Below, piece by piece: positions 11,445 to 24,535 of a stretch of 64,000 nucleotides of DNA. The notes under the pieces are model-generated. The model was given only the letters and a program-made list of their open reading frames with translations. It had not been told where the DNA came from and did not search any database. Source of the DNA: Manihot esculenta (lineage: Eukaryota; Streptophyta; Magnoliopsida; Malpighiales; Euphorbiaceae); contig NC_035170.2 in the NCBI RefSeq assembly GCF_001659605.2, forward strand, positions 28,934,020 to 28,998,019, in the 5' to 3' direction. Position 1 is the stretch's first letter. Each line of letters opens with the position of its first letter. A program made the translations under genes and the position numbers.

Positions 11445-12694
11445 CAGAAAGGAAACATCTCTTGGCAAAGTATTGCAAAAGTAGCTTTGATTAATGTGCG
11501 AAAAGAATCGATAATCACCCTATATAGTATTGAAATTTTTAAAAACAACAATCACATAATTTAAAAGTAAATATAAAAAATAAATAATACATATATTTAA
11601 GACGATTCATTAATTTAACTATATTTATGATGTTTAAAATTTTTTTATTGTTCTATAAATTTTTTAAATCAGAATACACTAATATATTACACATTTATAT
11701 ATTTAAAAAAATATGAAAAAGACAAAATAATTTTTTTAAAAAAATACTCAATAGATTAAATTTACAATATAAAATATAATATATAATTTATAATATATTA
11801 TTAAGTTGCATATATCTGAACAGAAATCGAATATCATCGTCGCACAATCAAAGACCCCTCTTCGTCGCTAAGAGATTAGCACCCTCAGATCGCACTCACA
11901 TTTTTATATAATATATATATATATATATAGAAAGAAAGAAACATCTCACCAAGAAAAAAACAATGGCTTTTCAAAATAAAATAATGTCTGTTGTTGAAGT
12001 TGCCACCAAAATCGCCGACCACATCAAAATTAAAGTAAAATTGAATGATATTATTTTAATTAAAAATAATATTTAAAATTTATAAAATTATATCTTATTA
12101 TTAAAATTTTATATTTTATTATAATAACATCAAATTAACATCTCAGGTATAAAGTGTTAATTTTATGCATGTTTTTTTTTTGTTGAAATTTTCATGCACG
12201 TTCATCGTCAAGGAAATCAAGCTTCCCATGCTCTTGCTGCTAAGATGTTATTTGATGAGATTTTTTGCTGTAACGTAATTGAGCAGCAAACTTTGTTAGG
12301 GACATAATACCAATTTGAATTAATAAAAAAATTGCCAAAATTATTTGTCTAATCATCTCTTAGACGTCTTCCAGGATAAAGGATTGTCTCTCCCAAGCCT
12401 TGAATAACATAATAATAAATTTTTTAAGGAAAAAAAAAAAACAGAAGAATGAAGAAAGCACGGGCGAACATATTCTTTTCAACTACTGGCCTGGTTCAAG
12501 TCAACGGGACAAGTATTTAAAAACCATATCTTACAGTTACAAACGTGAAGCAGTTCCGAGAAATTCCAGGACGTGGCTTCAATCTTCATATGTTTCATCA
12601 TCAAACAAACGATCCTATTCACTCTCGCCCCTGCCACCCCACCGGCCACCACCACCACCAACAAGGCAAGTAGTAACTAAAAGCACATTCGAAG
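11445..12694. other. AT-rich region upstream of the GRAS gene
   Basis: Noncoding, with an (AT)n microsatellite at about 11904-11929. The GRAS promoter and 5' leader presumably lie in the last few hundred bases; no convincing single TATA box could be chosen. An open frame at 12400-12732 is low-complexity and in a different frame from GRAS. Confidence 0.5.
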
Positions 12695-14059
12695 ATGCAT
12701 TGGGTTTTTCAGCAATCTTTATCTGCGGATAATTCATATGGTGCCCCATCGTCGGCAACCACCGTGTCTTCCAGTTTCCCAGATTATACCCAACATAATC
12801 AAGCCGATTCCTCCTCTTCTGGAGAGTCTCATCGATTTAAAACCTCAAACGCAGACCACCCATCTCCAGCTTTATCATCATCGTGTTCATCATCATCTCC
12901 AATTGGCGGTGGCTCCCTTGCCCTTTTAACCGAGTTTCCTTCAGTATTCCCAGTTCACTCTCAAGAACTCTTCCATCTCCTAGTTGCATTTGCTGAAGCC
13001 GCTGAAGAAAATAATTTCGTTCTCGGAGTTTTCCTTTTCAATCAAATCCGTTCCTCTGCAAACTCTCAGGTCGGGGCGGTAAGTAAGATCGCCGTGTTAT
13101 TTGCCAATGCCTTATCTTTCAAAATGTTCAGAATCGGCCCACCGTCTAGCTGGTATTGTTCGACGCGTCTCGAGAATCAGTTATATGAGGAATGCCCTTA
13201 TGTCAAACTCGCTCATTTCACAGTTAATCAAGCAATACTTGAAGCATTTGCAGGCAAAACACGAGTCCACATTATTGATTTCTCCATAAGACAGGGGACG
13301 CAGTGGCTTGCTTTGATGCAAGCTTTTGCGCTGAGGCCTGGTGGACCACCCAAGTTTCGGTTAACCGGGATTGGACCTCGGGTTAGTAGTGACTTTGATC
13401 ATCTTCAAGAAGTGGGCTGGAAATTGGCTCAGGTGGCGGAGACGTTGGACATTGAGTTTGAATATAGAGGATTTGTAGCCCAGAGTTTGGATGATCTTGA
13501 TGCGAATATGCTTGAGCTCAGACCCACTGAGTCTGAATCCATTGCTGTTAATTCGATCTTCGAGTTGCATAAATTGTTGGGCAAACCAGGAGCTATTGAT
13601 AAGGTCCTGTCAATGGTGAAACAGATGAAACCAGAGATTTTTACCATAGCTGAGCAAGAAGCTGACACTAATGATCCAATTTTCCTGAACCGCTTCATCA
13701 ACTGTTTGCATCATTACTTGGCACTGTTTGAATCACTGCAGGGTTCGACAATAACCCAAGACGAGCGAACTTCAGATCTCTATTTCGGTTTGCAGATTCG
13801 CGATATCCTGGCCTATGAAGAGTGGAACAGAATTGAGAGATATGAGAAGCTGACTGGGTGGCGAGCTCGATTGGGGTCTGCTGGGTTTGAGCCGACTCAT
13901 ACTGGTTCAAACGCGTTGAAGGAAGCAAGAACGTTGTTGTGTCTACTTGCTGGTGATAATTCTAAAGGGTATACGTTGGAGGAGAATAATGGGTGTTTGA
14001 TGGTGGGCTGGAACAATCTGCCGCTAATTGCTACCTCCGCTTGGCGGCCCGGCATCTAA
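12695..14059 (+). CDS. GRAS-family transcriptional regulator, DELLA-like but lacking the DELLA domain
   Basis: Intronless, 454 aa. Residues 1-80 are Ser-rich and low-complexity. The GRAS domain follows: LHRI about 90-150, VHIID motif at 191-196 in an LHRII context (RPGGPPKFRLTGIG near 214-227), then a PFYRE region (VKQMKPEIFTIAEQEA, 308-323). The SAW region ends in ATSAW (446-450). Blocks such as DHLQEVGWKLAQVAET and AVNSIFELHKLL are characteristic of DELLA repressors (GAI/RGA/SLR1), so this is a divergent DELLA-branch member. The DELLA and TVHYNP motifs, through which gibberellin receptors trigger degradation, are absent. An in-frame stop at 12674-12676 precedes the ATG, so they are not encoded just upstream. 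Rice SLRL1 is a precedent for DELLA-less relatives. Expected role: nuclear repressor insensitive to gibberellin (inference). Alternatively it is a relaxed, decaying paralogue. Confidence 0.88.
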   Translation: MHWVFQQSLSADNSYGAPSSATTVSSSFPDYTQHNQADSSSSGESHRFKTSNADHPSPALSSSCSSSSPIGGGSLALLTEFPSVFPVHSQELFHLLVAFAEAAEENNFVLGVFLFNQIRSSANSQVGAVSKIAVLFANALSFKMFRIGPPSSWYCSTRLENQLYEECPYVKLAHFTVNQAILEAFAGKTRVHIIDFSIRQGTQWLALMQAFALRPGGPPKFRLTGIGPRVSSDFDHLQEVGWKLAQVAETLDIEFEYRGFVAQSLDDLDANMLELRPTESESIAVNSIFELHKLLGKPGAIDKVLSMVKQMKPEIFTIAEQEADTNDPIFLNRFINCLHHYLALFESLQGSTITQDERTSDLYFGLQIRDILAYEEWNRIERYEKLTGWRARLGSAGFEPTHTGSNALKEARTLLCLLAGDNSKGYTLEENNGCLMVGWNNLPLIATSAWRPGI

Positions 14060-14637
14060 TCTGCATGGTGCTTTATTGAGTAACATGCAGCAATCGATTC
14101 ATCTTCACTCTTAATTCATATGAATTCCTCCATGTTAATCTACTAAAACCTCACGAATCAACAGTGTCGAGCACTTCTTTTTCATCGCTTTTTAGTAATG
14201 TTTGGTAAAAAATGAAGTTTAGCATTTCAGTTTGAACATGGCTGCGAGCAGAAAGCTCTAACCCAATTCTTTGGATAAAGAGAAATGAAGAGAAAGAAAG
14301 AAAAATTCTAAGTAAAAAGTATACTAATCAGTAATTGGTGTCAAGTTATTTTAGATTATTTTTTAATATTTAATAATTAAAATTAATAAAAAAAATTAAT
14401 TAAATTAAAATTTTGTATATAAATTTATATATTTATATATAATCAGTTTTACTGAGAACAACCACATATATAACACATTACTAAGCCAAAAGAGTTCCCC
14501 TTTTCATTGCGAACTTCAAAAAGAAACATAACAATCTTGTGCTGAACAACAAACTAAAGCCAACCCACAAAGCAACATACTTAGAAAACGAACAAGGAAG
14601 AAATAAAGAAAGAATGGAAGACTTTGGTTAATTTGAA
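14060..14637. other. Short convergent spacer between GRAS and ferredoxin genes
   Basis: The 3' ends of the GRAS (+) and ferredoxin (-) genes face each other here. There is a small AT-rich tract at about 14340-14450 of a kind repeated elsewhere in the window, and no further gene. Confidence 0.6.
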
Positions 14638-15078
14638 TTAAGCAGTAAGCTCTTCTTCCTTGTGTGTCTCAATGACACAATCAGACTGAGGGTAAGCAAC
14701 ACAAGTGAGAACCCAGCCAGCTTCCATCTGGTCATCTTCAAGGAAGCTCCCATCAGACTGGTCTAGAGTTCCTCCTACAATTTTCCCTGCACAGGAAGAG
14801 CAAGAACCTGCCCTGCATGAGTATGGCAGATCAATACCAGCTTCTTCAAATGCGTCAAGAATATAAACATCATCTGGGCACTCTATTTCCACTTCACCCT
14901 CTGGAGTGATGGCCTTAACTTTGTACGTTGCCATTGCTTTAAATCGTCCTCCACGGCTGGATTTCAAGCCGAAAAGAGCCTGTCCAACGTTGGGAAGAGC
15001 CCGTAGGCTAGTGGCAGGCTGCTGGCGGGTGAAGGAGGTGCTAAACATGGCACTAGAGAGCGTGGCTGTGGCGGCCAT
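14638..15078 (-). CDS. FD: Chloroplast [2Fe-2S] ferredoxin
   Basis: Intronless, 146 aa, start ATG at 15076-15078. Residues 1-49 are a Ser/Thr/Ala/Arg-rich plastid transit peptide; the mature protein starts near A50 ([17 protein letters not shown]). The plant-type ferredoxin fold carries the cluster ligands C88, C93, C96 (CRAGSCSSC) and C126 (VLTC). The usual C-terminal acidic KEEELTA is present. The protein shuttles electrons in the stroma from photosystem I to ferredoxin-NADP reductase, nitrite reductase, ferredoxin-thioredoxin reductase and other enzymes. The leaf-type versus root-type isoform cannot be settled by eye. A perfect G-box lies about 150 bp upstream, in keeping with a light-regulated photosynthetic promoter. 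Confidence 0.96.
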   Translation of the reverse strand: MAATATLSSAMFSTSFTRQQPATSLRALPNVGQALFGLKSSRGGRFKAMATYKVKAITPEGEVEIECPDDVYILDAFEEAGIDLPYSCRAGSCSSCAGKIVGGTLDQSDGSFLEDDQMEAGWVLTCVAYPQSDCVIETHKEEELTA

Positions 15079-15225
15079 TTCCAGAGATGAAGGGTTAAAG
15101 ACGAGATTCTTTCTTGGTTAGGAGGCTAGAGAGGTAGGAGGGAGCGGGTGGTGTTGATAAATGGGAGGCTTGTGGAGATAGAGTGGTTGAGAAATGAGGG
15201 GATGAAGTGGCATGGAACCCTATCT

Positions 15226-15235
15226 GCCACGTGGC
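15226..15235 (-). promoter_or_regulatory. G-box in the ferredoxin promoter
   Basis: GCCACGTGGC is a perfect palindromic G-box with flanks, 148 bp upstream of the ferredoxin ATG. G-boxes bind bZIP and bHLH (PIF, HY5-type) factors and are common in light-responsive genes. Binding is inferred. Confidence 0.6.
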
Positions 15236-16235
15236 AACCGTTTGCTGGATACATTATCTTTCGTTTCATCACCATTGAGAATTGGTAGAACGTGGCTGCC
15301 ACAGGCCTACGACGAAGATTTTATTGGCACTATATATTTGCCTGGCTTAGATTACCACACATAACAACGAACTAAAACCAACAATTTTGTCAATTTTCTT
15401 ATTATCATTTTTCACCATTTTAAGTGGACATCACAAACGGTGGTTTAATCAATGACATTCGGCAACCTTTGACAGATCTGAAAGCTTTTATACAGAGATG
15501 TGAACCACATGCCCATACATCAATCGTCATAAACCACACTAGACGTTTAATAGGAGGAAACTTCGGCCACATTCTTGCAGATACTTCTTTGCCGAGAACT
15601 TTAAAGCACAAAATGCACTCGATGAACGGGACTTGCAAATAAGGAAAATAGGTCCAACAGTGAATTGCTAGCCAAAAATTAAATTAAAATCGTTTCCACA
15701 AAATTTTTACTTGATCAACAACGTAATCCCATTATCAATCTTTCTTTTAAGACGTGTTTTACCACAATACCAAATCAAAGAACAAAAGGAAACAAATGAT
15801 GTAAGCACATAAATCTGAAGCACACGATTCATTTCTTCAAACTTGCCCCCGAAAAGTTTTCTACTTGGAAAGATGAGTAGATAACAAAACAAATTAAAGA
15901 AAAAAAAAATAGACATCAGTTCTTACATCGGGCACCAATTTGTAAAACATGAGAGGAAAAAAATGGCAGACGTTTGGTATATTTTGCTAACTTCACTGAT
16001 TATAACAATCTCTTAGTTCTAAATTAAGAATTTCACTTACAGCCGGGGAAAAAACCAAAAACAATCTCAGGGCTTCCCCTAGTCCAGAGAAAGAAGAATA
16101 CATCCCCGTAATCTAACATTTTGATCCATTTTTAAGCTTGACAGATCCCACCACATGCCGAGAAGCTTCCTCAAATTTTATTTTCTCAACAATATTGTGC
16201 TACAGAAGCTCCCAGCTCTCTTCCTCAGTGAAATT
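15236..16235. other. Ferredoxin upstream region and TMN 3' flank
   Basis: Contains the distal ferredoxin promoter, an unassigned stretch at 15420-15642 open on both strands without an ATG on the minus strand, and the 3' untranslated region of the TMN gene from about 15950 upward. No further gene is recognised. Confidence 0.5.
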
Positions 16236-19200
16236 TTAGTCACACTTGATGTTTCTGTAGATCCTCCTCACAAACAAATTTGAGCCCAAATAACCAACAG
16301 CTCCTGCAACAAGAAACAACAACCATCTCATAAGAGTTCAGAAGATAATTTTTGTTGGGACATGGGAGTGACAAAGCCTTAGCATCTCAAGTTTCCAGTA
16401 AGTTAATTGCCAAGCGAATACCATTTGCCATGTACCTAAACCAAGCTGTATGATATTTCGTATCTTTAAACTTCACTTGTGATATCCATATAACATAACT
16501 TTATAGACACGTTTACTGTTAAGCGCATCCCAAAGCGAGATCAGCATAACAATATTTGAGTTCAAAAGGAAGACCGTTGTCCACTGACAGGAATAGTCCT
16601 GTCAAGTGATTCTGAGTAATTCTGAGTAATGAGTTGACCAGGGGCTAGAAGGCCAAGCATTTAACCAAAACAATTAATGCTCTTTTAAGGCAGTAAATAC
16701 TGCCATAAACTGGCAACTAATTGCATTAGCATGATGTTGGAAGTCACTGAACAACTGGTTCAAAGAACCATATCATGGCCCATATAAGCTAAGCAGACTT
16801 TCTAATAATAAACATAAAAAGCCTGTACACGCTCCAATGTTAACTAACAAAACGAATAATAAAATCCCCAAGAGAATAACATCTGTCTACCTTGCAAAGC
16901 AACAAAGGTTATGTAATAAATTAGATTTCAACAAACAGTTTAAGATAAGCTTCTAAACATTCAGGCATTAATACAAATACTAATCAGGAAAAAACTTACC
17001 GCAGAGGATTCCTAAACCCAGACAGAACATCAAAGTGTATCCAAAATAAAAGCTTGTTTGGAAGAAGCCAAACATCTTCGTCTTCACGTAGTAGTAATAT
17101 ATTGAGTACAAGTACACATAAACAGCTGTTGAGGCAGCAGAGAAAAACGATGTCCACTGCCAGTGATAGTTCTCAGCATTGAGCAAGAAATATGTCCCCA
17201 CAATTGTTACACAAATAGTGACAATAATGAGTATCAAGAAAACCAGGAGCATAAAGCCATATACATAGTACACCTGTGAGGGAGCATATGAAGAAAGGTT
17301 AGCCCACTTTTTATGCACAGCATTTCTTATAGACTGTAAGATAAACACAATTTTATGTGTGTGCTCTCACACATGCACACACAAAAAAAAAAAAAAAACT
17401 GCAAAGGTATCTATTAATCAAACCACCAGTCATTATGCATCCCACATACAAAACCTACAGCAAACTAAGTTCATTACTAGAAAATAGTAGAGCCTTCAGG
17501 AAAAAACATCAGAACAAATCTTATGCTTTCTCATAATATCTCCAAGATGCTTTATCCTGTATGCAGACAAACAATAAACCTAGCTTTTACCGATATTCTA
17601 CATTGGTTTGAAACACACAAGTCAGATTTAGTTAAGCATGCACATATAATTGCAAAATAGAATTCTTACGTGGCCACAAGGCAAAATAACTTGTGGCAAT
17701 AACATAACATCTGCAAGCCTTTAAACGATAAAGAAAAAAAATGCTCAACAAAATCATGATATGGTTGTATAGTCTCCCTGAACATTCCAAAAAAAGTACT
17801 ATTAATTAGCCATCATAGGTGTTTTTCTTTCAACCAAATAATGCATCAAAATTCACCTTGTAATTCCAGAAGGATGTGAAGACAAAATACATCTCAATGA
17901 ATATGCTTCCAAAGGGTAGTAGTCCTCCCATAAGTGAAACAACAGATGGTGTGAGGTACCATTTCTTCTCAGGGATTGGACGAGGAATGGTCTTCACACG
18001 GCATGGATTGTTTGGAGCACCACTCCAATTTCTTCCAACAACTGTGCCCAGAAGTGCCAGAGGGAAGGAAATGAAGGCCCAAATTATAAAAACCACCACC
18101 ATGGTGCCAAAGGGAATAGCCGCTAAAGACCCGTAAAATATAGCAATTGTATTTAAGATGAACCCAATCCCAAAACACATGAATGGAAACAGAGAAGCTG
18201 TGAGGATCATTGATTTTATCCAATTTTTACCTGGAAACAGAATTGAACCCTTGATAAGTATTAGAAAAGAACAGAAAATAAATAAACCAGTCTTAGCAAT
18301 GGATAAGGTGCTTACCACCATGGCGAGAATACATCCCCCCACTCACATAACCAGAAATGAAGGATGTGAGAGCATAGCATACAATGAAAGTTGTGACAAT
18401 TGCTCCCCTCCTGAGCCACATGAGGACCAAGATGTAATAAAACTAAATGTTCTGATTGAAAACGAAATTCTCTAAAGAGCACCACAGTGGAACCAAAGTA
18501 CAAAGGAAAGCAATCATCCACAAGACAACAGAATCTACAAAGTCTAAAGTAGCATGAGACGTTATATTTAAGAGAAATGTGGTTAAAAAGGGCCAGACCA
18601 ATATATGTATAATATATATCACCATTGAAAAGATAAATACAATAATGAATGCCAATATTCAGTATAAATGCTACAGCTCCAACCAAACTAACTTTATCAG
18701 CTATTATTCATCAACAAGGAGAATAAATCAAATAGATTGCATAGCATGGGAGGGATAGAGATGCAGTTGATAAGGACTTGCAATTATTCTGGAGTAGTAT
18801 CTCAACTTACCCAATATATAGTGTCCCAACAATTGCCAACAAGATGACAAGAAGCACAAGTAGTGCTAGCTGAGCACCAGTCCCAACAACAGCTGAAAGA
18901 ACTACTAAATAGCGAGGTGGACGGAAAACATCCCCATGAACAAGCTTCCAACCGGACTCCTCACTAACATCTCTTTCCTGAGAAATATATTCCAATGGTA
19001 GCAGCAAATTATTGCTAGAATCTATTACAAATTGTTGACATACAAAAGCCTCAAGATCCATTCTTAAAAAATATTCAAAGGGAAGATTATTAAATGCACC
19101 TGAAGCACTTAACTGTAGTGCTCATTATACTCACATGCAGGTGAGTAATTAATAAATTGTGAAAAGTGGATCCCACCTTTATGTGAGTGAAAGAGCAATG

Positions 19201-22200
19201 CCTAGGTGTATAAAATATTTCCCATTTTAAAGAATTATTAACCAATAACAGAATAAAAATCACAATAAACCAATCATCAAAAATATAAATAATATTCATA
19301 AAATTTGTATTGAAGAAGAGCATCACCAAAGAATCGAGATCATCATCCTCCCGTGCATATTTGGCATAGTCATTTCTAAGCGTCCGCATCAATATCATTG
19401 ACACCAAACCAGTGAGAAAGATAACCATCATGAATGAATTGAAAATCGAGAACCAATGAATCTGCATGTTAGGAGATGCATTCATCACTAAGTGAAACTC
19501 AAAACAAATGCAAACAAAACTTCCATAGGAAAAGAAAAAAAAATTGCTGAATGAAGATCATGTATGGGACTTGGAATTCAAATGACACAAGGAAAGAAAT
19601 TTACCTGGTGCTCAAAGAAAGGGTAGTCCAAATACACATCAAAACGTCGTGCAAAAGTGATATTAGTTGGAATCCATTTGATAGAATATGTCATGTCCAG
19701 TATTCTACCAGCTTCTAAGGGCTTCGGACCTTCTTGTGTAAGATTGACATGAATAATCTACAAAAAAAGAAGTTTTAATACGACAAAACACTAATAAAGT
19801 CAAGACTGTTTTAAAACCTAGACTGCCTCAGTTGATTCAACAGGAAAGAACCTGGAATCAGGCCCTTGCCCAATATGGGTTACCCATAAAAACTGCAAAA
19901 AATATAAACTGGTACAAATCTCAGTGAACTGACCAGGTAACTACAGTGGTCACCCAGTCAATGGTTACAAGTGGGGACAAATACAAATCAATTCTTTTGC
20001 CAGTTATTTATACAAAACAGATCTTCTTTACTCTAAAACATAGCAAACCTCAAGGCAAAAAATATAAGATAACTTCGCTTTATGTTCTTTGACATCTTGT
20101 ATGCAATTGCGAGGTCCATATCTCCAATATTAATTTATAAAAAAATTATTATTGCACAACAAAAAATTAAAATTTGTTTAACATTATATAATATATTACT
20201 TTAATAAATAGAAGTAAGAAATGAATTTAATATAATGATATTAACATATAAAAGATGATTAATTGTATAACATAATTTAATATCTATTGAATGATATAGA
20301 TGATGAACAGTGAACAGGTTGATTCCCAGTTGGACAACCTTAACCCACTATGTCCACAAGCACTCGTATGAATCCAAGTTTCAAGACCTTAGAAAATACC
20401 CTTTATATAGTCATATAGGTGTTTCAGAACCACAAACCTGATCTTTATTATATTTGACAAAGATGCTCTTATGTGTGTAAAGGACATGCTTCCCATTATC
20501 ACTGTTCTTGTCAGGATGCAACTCACCAACAAACCCTAAAGTATAAATAAGAATATAAAACCAAGGAGAATTATTAATTCTCATTGAGAGAAGAGATGGG
20601 CAAAAGAGAAAGTATAGGTTGAAGAATACATACCCCATAATGGCAGGTCATCTGGACATGCAACCAAACCATCAGAGATCAAGCAACAAAAGACATGAGA
20701 CCATAGAAGAAATTAGTAAGCACATCACCATGGCAACAGTGAAAAATGCATAGAAAAGAACAAGCAACTTAAGGAGAAACATGCAATCCCTCATACATGC
20801 AACAAATGCTTGCAAGAAGACAAACATAATAAAAATGTAAATGTAAACCCCCATTGATGCAAACATTACAGGCAATGTAGCCAATAAATTAACACAAGTG
20901 CACCAATCAATGATATGCAAAAATCCTATTTTATTGTAATGATCCAAAGTTAAAGAAATGGGGAGGCAGATATTTTCAGACTATATAGAAAGCTTCATGT
21001 TTGATTCAACTCTATGTAATAACTTAGAATGGCATCAAATGTTCATAAAATCTACAAGTCTTAAATCTATGGATGGCCTTTTAAATTTGGACATTCATAA
21101 TATTACATGGTGAAGAATAATATTAAATTTGGAGGTTGCATAATCAGAAAGTACATCATGATCTCAGTCGTGTTTATGCATATTCCATTAGCACTATTTT
21201 CTATTAAATTACAATTAGGTTAAAAAAGGAAGTATTTAATCGTTAATACTATCATACGTTAATCATCATTGCCATCAATATAAACATTGATAGAGCTGCT
21301 CTTCTTTCAGACAACAGCACTGTAAGATAACATCCGCTCTTCACCACCAATTGTGGTCCGTAACTTAGCTTATCAAAGATGTACCTCCGAATAATCAGAT
21401 CTTAAATTTCACAGATCTCGTGATTTCTCAACCAATTTCCTAAATATTTTACAACTGTTAGCAATACAGTCTTCAACATTTCAATAGGAACATGTATCAG
21501 AAGCATATGCAACATACCCATGAAGAATTCAAACCAGTAGTTGTTCTCAATTGCATCCTTAAATTGCCTGACTTTTGCTTCATCAAGTTCAAGTGAACAA
21601 ATAGTCCTTTTATCGACGTTCTCTGTGAACAAAAAATATGTTAACTAAATATTACACACTCCAGAACTTACTCCACCCTCCAGCATAAATATCTAACCAT
21701 ACTCCAGCATAAAACTTAAAGACGTTACATAACCGTTACGTACTCTGGAACTTTAAGTCAATCTTGCTATCAATAAGTTCATTTCCTCCTAGGACCTCAC
21801 CAAGGCCACCCCATTTGTGCGCAGCAGTGCCAGATGGATGGCAAAATGGAAGGCTGTAGTAGTTATACGTTTCTTGCGGATTATTATAGGGGCCAACCTT
21901 ATTTACCCAAAGAGTAACTGGGTCATCTGGTTGATACTGTAAAAAAATGTAAGATAAAAGTATTAGAAGAAAAATAATATAACTATTAAGTGATATTGAA
22001 AAACGTATAAAACAGAGTCTTACACAAAATATATAGAACTGTACAAACAAGAAAACAGGGGGGAAAGATGCTCATGGGAATAGAACACAAGAAAGATTTG
22101 TGTTAGTTGCCACTATTGCATTTACATAAGAATTAGAAAAGTCATTTTGCTCTCGTTAGAGGAGAAGGCTGTCTTCTCCTATATCACCAGGAAACAAAAT

Positions 22201-24535
22201 CTAATATTGCATAAGTTGCAAACAGATGCTATTTTACAGGTGTTCAATTCCCATTCTGGTATGGTTCTTGCCAAGAACCAGGACCAAAACAAAACCTTTA
22301 GTTCTTAATTTTTTAGGAAACAAACTTTGTTTCCAGCTCTAAGCATTTTGGTATGGTTCAGTTCAGTTCTGCTTTTAATTTTTGTTCTACTTCAATCTCA
22401 ACCTTAGTTTCACTTTCAATTTAAATTTTATTTTTACGTATAAAATTACAATTTTTTCATATTCAGTTTAAAATAGGAAAAATATATTAAATTTTTTAAT
22501 CTCAAAACAACAATATCAAAACGTGTTATATAGTTTTTAATAATAATCTTGTATTATCTTCTGCATATTTCTTAACTATATAACCTTTGATTAAAATATA
22601 CATATATAATTAATAACAAATACAAACATTCTATAACTAACATGTGATTTAATCAAAAAATTATGATTTTTAAGGTAATGTAATACATTTATGATTAAAA
22701 TTATTTAAGAAAGTAAAAAGATTAATCATAGTGAATCATATACACTTATAATGAAAAAAAAAAATTTAGGCTATACATATGTATATATAACTTTATTGAA
22801 ATTATAGAATACATAAAAAATGAAAATTTTATGCATAAAATTTGTTCTTCAGCATGGTTCTAGTTTGGTACAGCCAGGGACAGGTCCACTTTTGTTCTTG
22901 AGGAAGAACCAAATCGGAAACCAAAACCAAACCAAAATAGTAAATATAAGTTTGGTTTAGTCATTTTGGTTCTTACAATAACTATTCCTTTTTAGTTCCA
23001 GTATGATACAATACAATTCTTCTGTTTGATTCGGATCCCAAGGAATCATGCACATCCCTAGTATTGACTATAGAGAATTTATCTTTCTCATGTTCCAAAT
23101 GATTTTGTTATACTTTAATCTGCTCTCCTAATCACCAAACGATGTCATAGTGAATTTTGCTCCTTTCTTTCCGATTTGTTTAATTCAAAAATCGAATCAA
23201 ATAAAATGAAATACCTACAAGATGCGTCTCACAGGTATGATTAAGAAGGTACGAGGCAATAAATAATGTAAAAGTTAATATCTCTGATATATTCCATACT
23301 TATAATTGGAAGTGTTTTCCAATTCTTTCTTGACACAGTTTAACCTAGGATGAGTTTCTTGTGTTCAACCTAGTCTCAGAGTTGCCATGGAACAAGTACA
23401 CATTTTAAAACAGAAGACGTTGTCCCTACTCTCCAGTCTTAGGAGCAACTAAGATGCAGTGTCCCTTCAACTGGTATTCACACTCCATCAATCGATGCCT
23501 AAAACAAATTTTGACAGTGAGTCTTAATGGACAACATCATACTAAGATTTAGATCCAAGCTTTGCCAGGCATGGCTCCACAAATGCAAGATACACCATGC
23601 GTGTTTAATATGAATATACCTTGTGCACGTTTTAGAGTAATAATGGCCCTTCCAAAGAGCTCCTACTCTTACAAGTCAGCACCACCATCACTATAACACT
23701 GTTATTGAAGGACATTAAGTCGCCTTCAAGCTACATTCAAAAAGGTCAACTAGGGATCTAAAACTGGATCAGTAAAACCAAATATGTTCACAGTTTTCAG
23801 TTTAGAAAATTCAATAAGCTACTGAACTGTTCCTTACCAAATTCTACTGAGAGCAAAACCATTTTCTCAAAATTGATAACCATATATGAGACAGTAATCA
23901 AATGCAATTCACACTGAAAGAGTAACAAACCACCAACTTTGCCAATCTAATGATCGTGTTACTAAATGTGCTACATTATGTGATAGTTCAATAGCATATT
24001 GTTTTTAAGCATAAACAGGTGGCGGCACTTTTAACTCACACCATGACCCGCTATCATCATACAAGGTCAAACACCATAATTTCCAGAGAAAAAAGTCCAA
24101 CTTTGACCACAACATTGCCGTTCATTCATATCTCATTTCTACAAGCACGCTTAGCACGCTTTCTAGCATTCGCATGGGCGCGCGAAAACCAAAACTGAAA
24201 AACCGAAACAATGTCTAAGCCATAATCCCCAATCTCTAGCACGGCACCCATTCATATAAAAAATTGAGCGAATCAAGTCACCGTATCCTTGCACAATTCA
24301 AACACCATGCAGATCTGACTCCAAACTCCGAAAATAAAAAATCCCACAATTACGAGATCTAGGAATCTCCTCACGACAGAGCAACTCGGAGTCAACCAGG
24401 AAGAGGCAGTGTTAGAATATTTACCTTGTGATCCGCCTCAGAGGCGAGAGCAGGAGAGAGAAGGATGAGAGAAATGAAAGCGAAGAGAGGGAAGATGGGG
24501 GATCGGACCGCGGCGGGGAAGGATGATGCCGACAT
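16236..24535 (-). CDS. TMN: Transmembrane 9 superfamily (TMN / endomembrane protein 70), 12 exons
   Basis: Coding exons in transcript order: 24535-24425, 21936-21744, 21622-21518, 20651-20634, 20535-20438, 19757-19605, 19461-19327, 18977-18811, 18410-18316, 18230-17857, 17273-17000, 16303-16236. They total 1791 nt, 596 aa, all with GT-AG borders and matching phases. Residues 1-31 form a signal peptide ([15 protein letters not shown]). A lumenal domain follows ([18 protein letters not shown]), then about nine hydrophobic helices ([30 protein letters not shown]). The tail YRNIKCD carries the KXD/E signal known to hold plant TMN proteins in the Golgi. It belongs to the small TMN subgroup of about 590 aa (TMN1-4 type). 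The family is implicated in endomembrane sorting; the exact molecular function is not established. Exon 4 is an 18-nt microexon, and intron 1 is 2.5 kb. Confidence 0.93.
22241..23060. mobile_element. Degenerate hAT/MITE-like insertion in TMN intron 1
   Basis: The right end ATGCACATCCCTA is the complement of a TAGGGATGTGCAT terminus, similar to the MITE in TH1 intron 9. The interior is AT-rich and flanked by GGTTC/GAACC-type segments (GGTATGGTTCAGTTCAG near 22352, AAGAACCAAATCGG near 22904). The left end has diverged (CAGGTGTTCAATTCCC) and no target-site duplication was found. Confidence 0.35.

Noticed and set aside
12400..12732. Open frame of 110 codons overlapping the GRAS start
   Set aside because: Low-complexity Lys/Asn and His/Pro content, different frame from the GRAS protein, and no DELLA motif. 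It fits a 5' leader.
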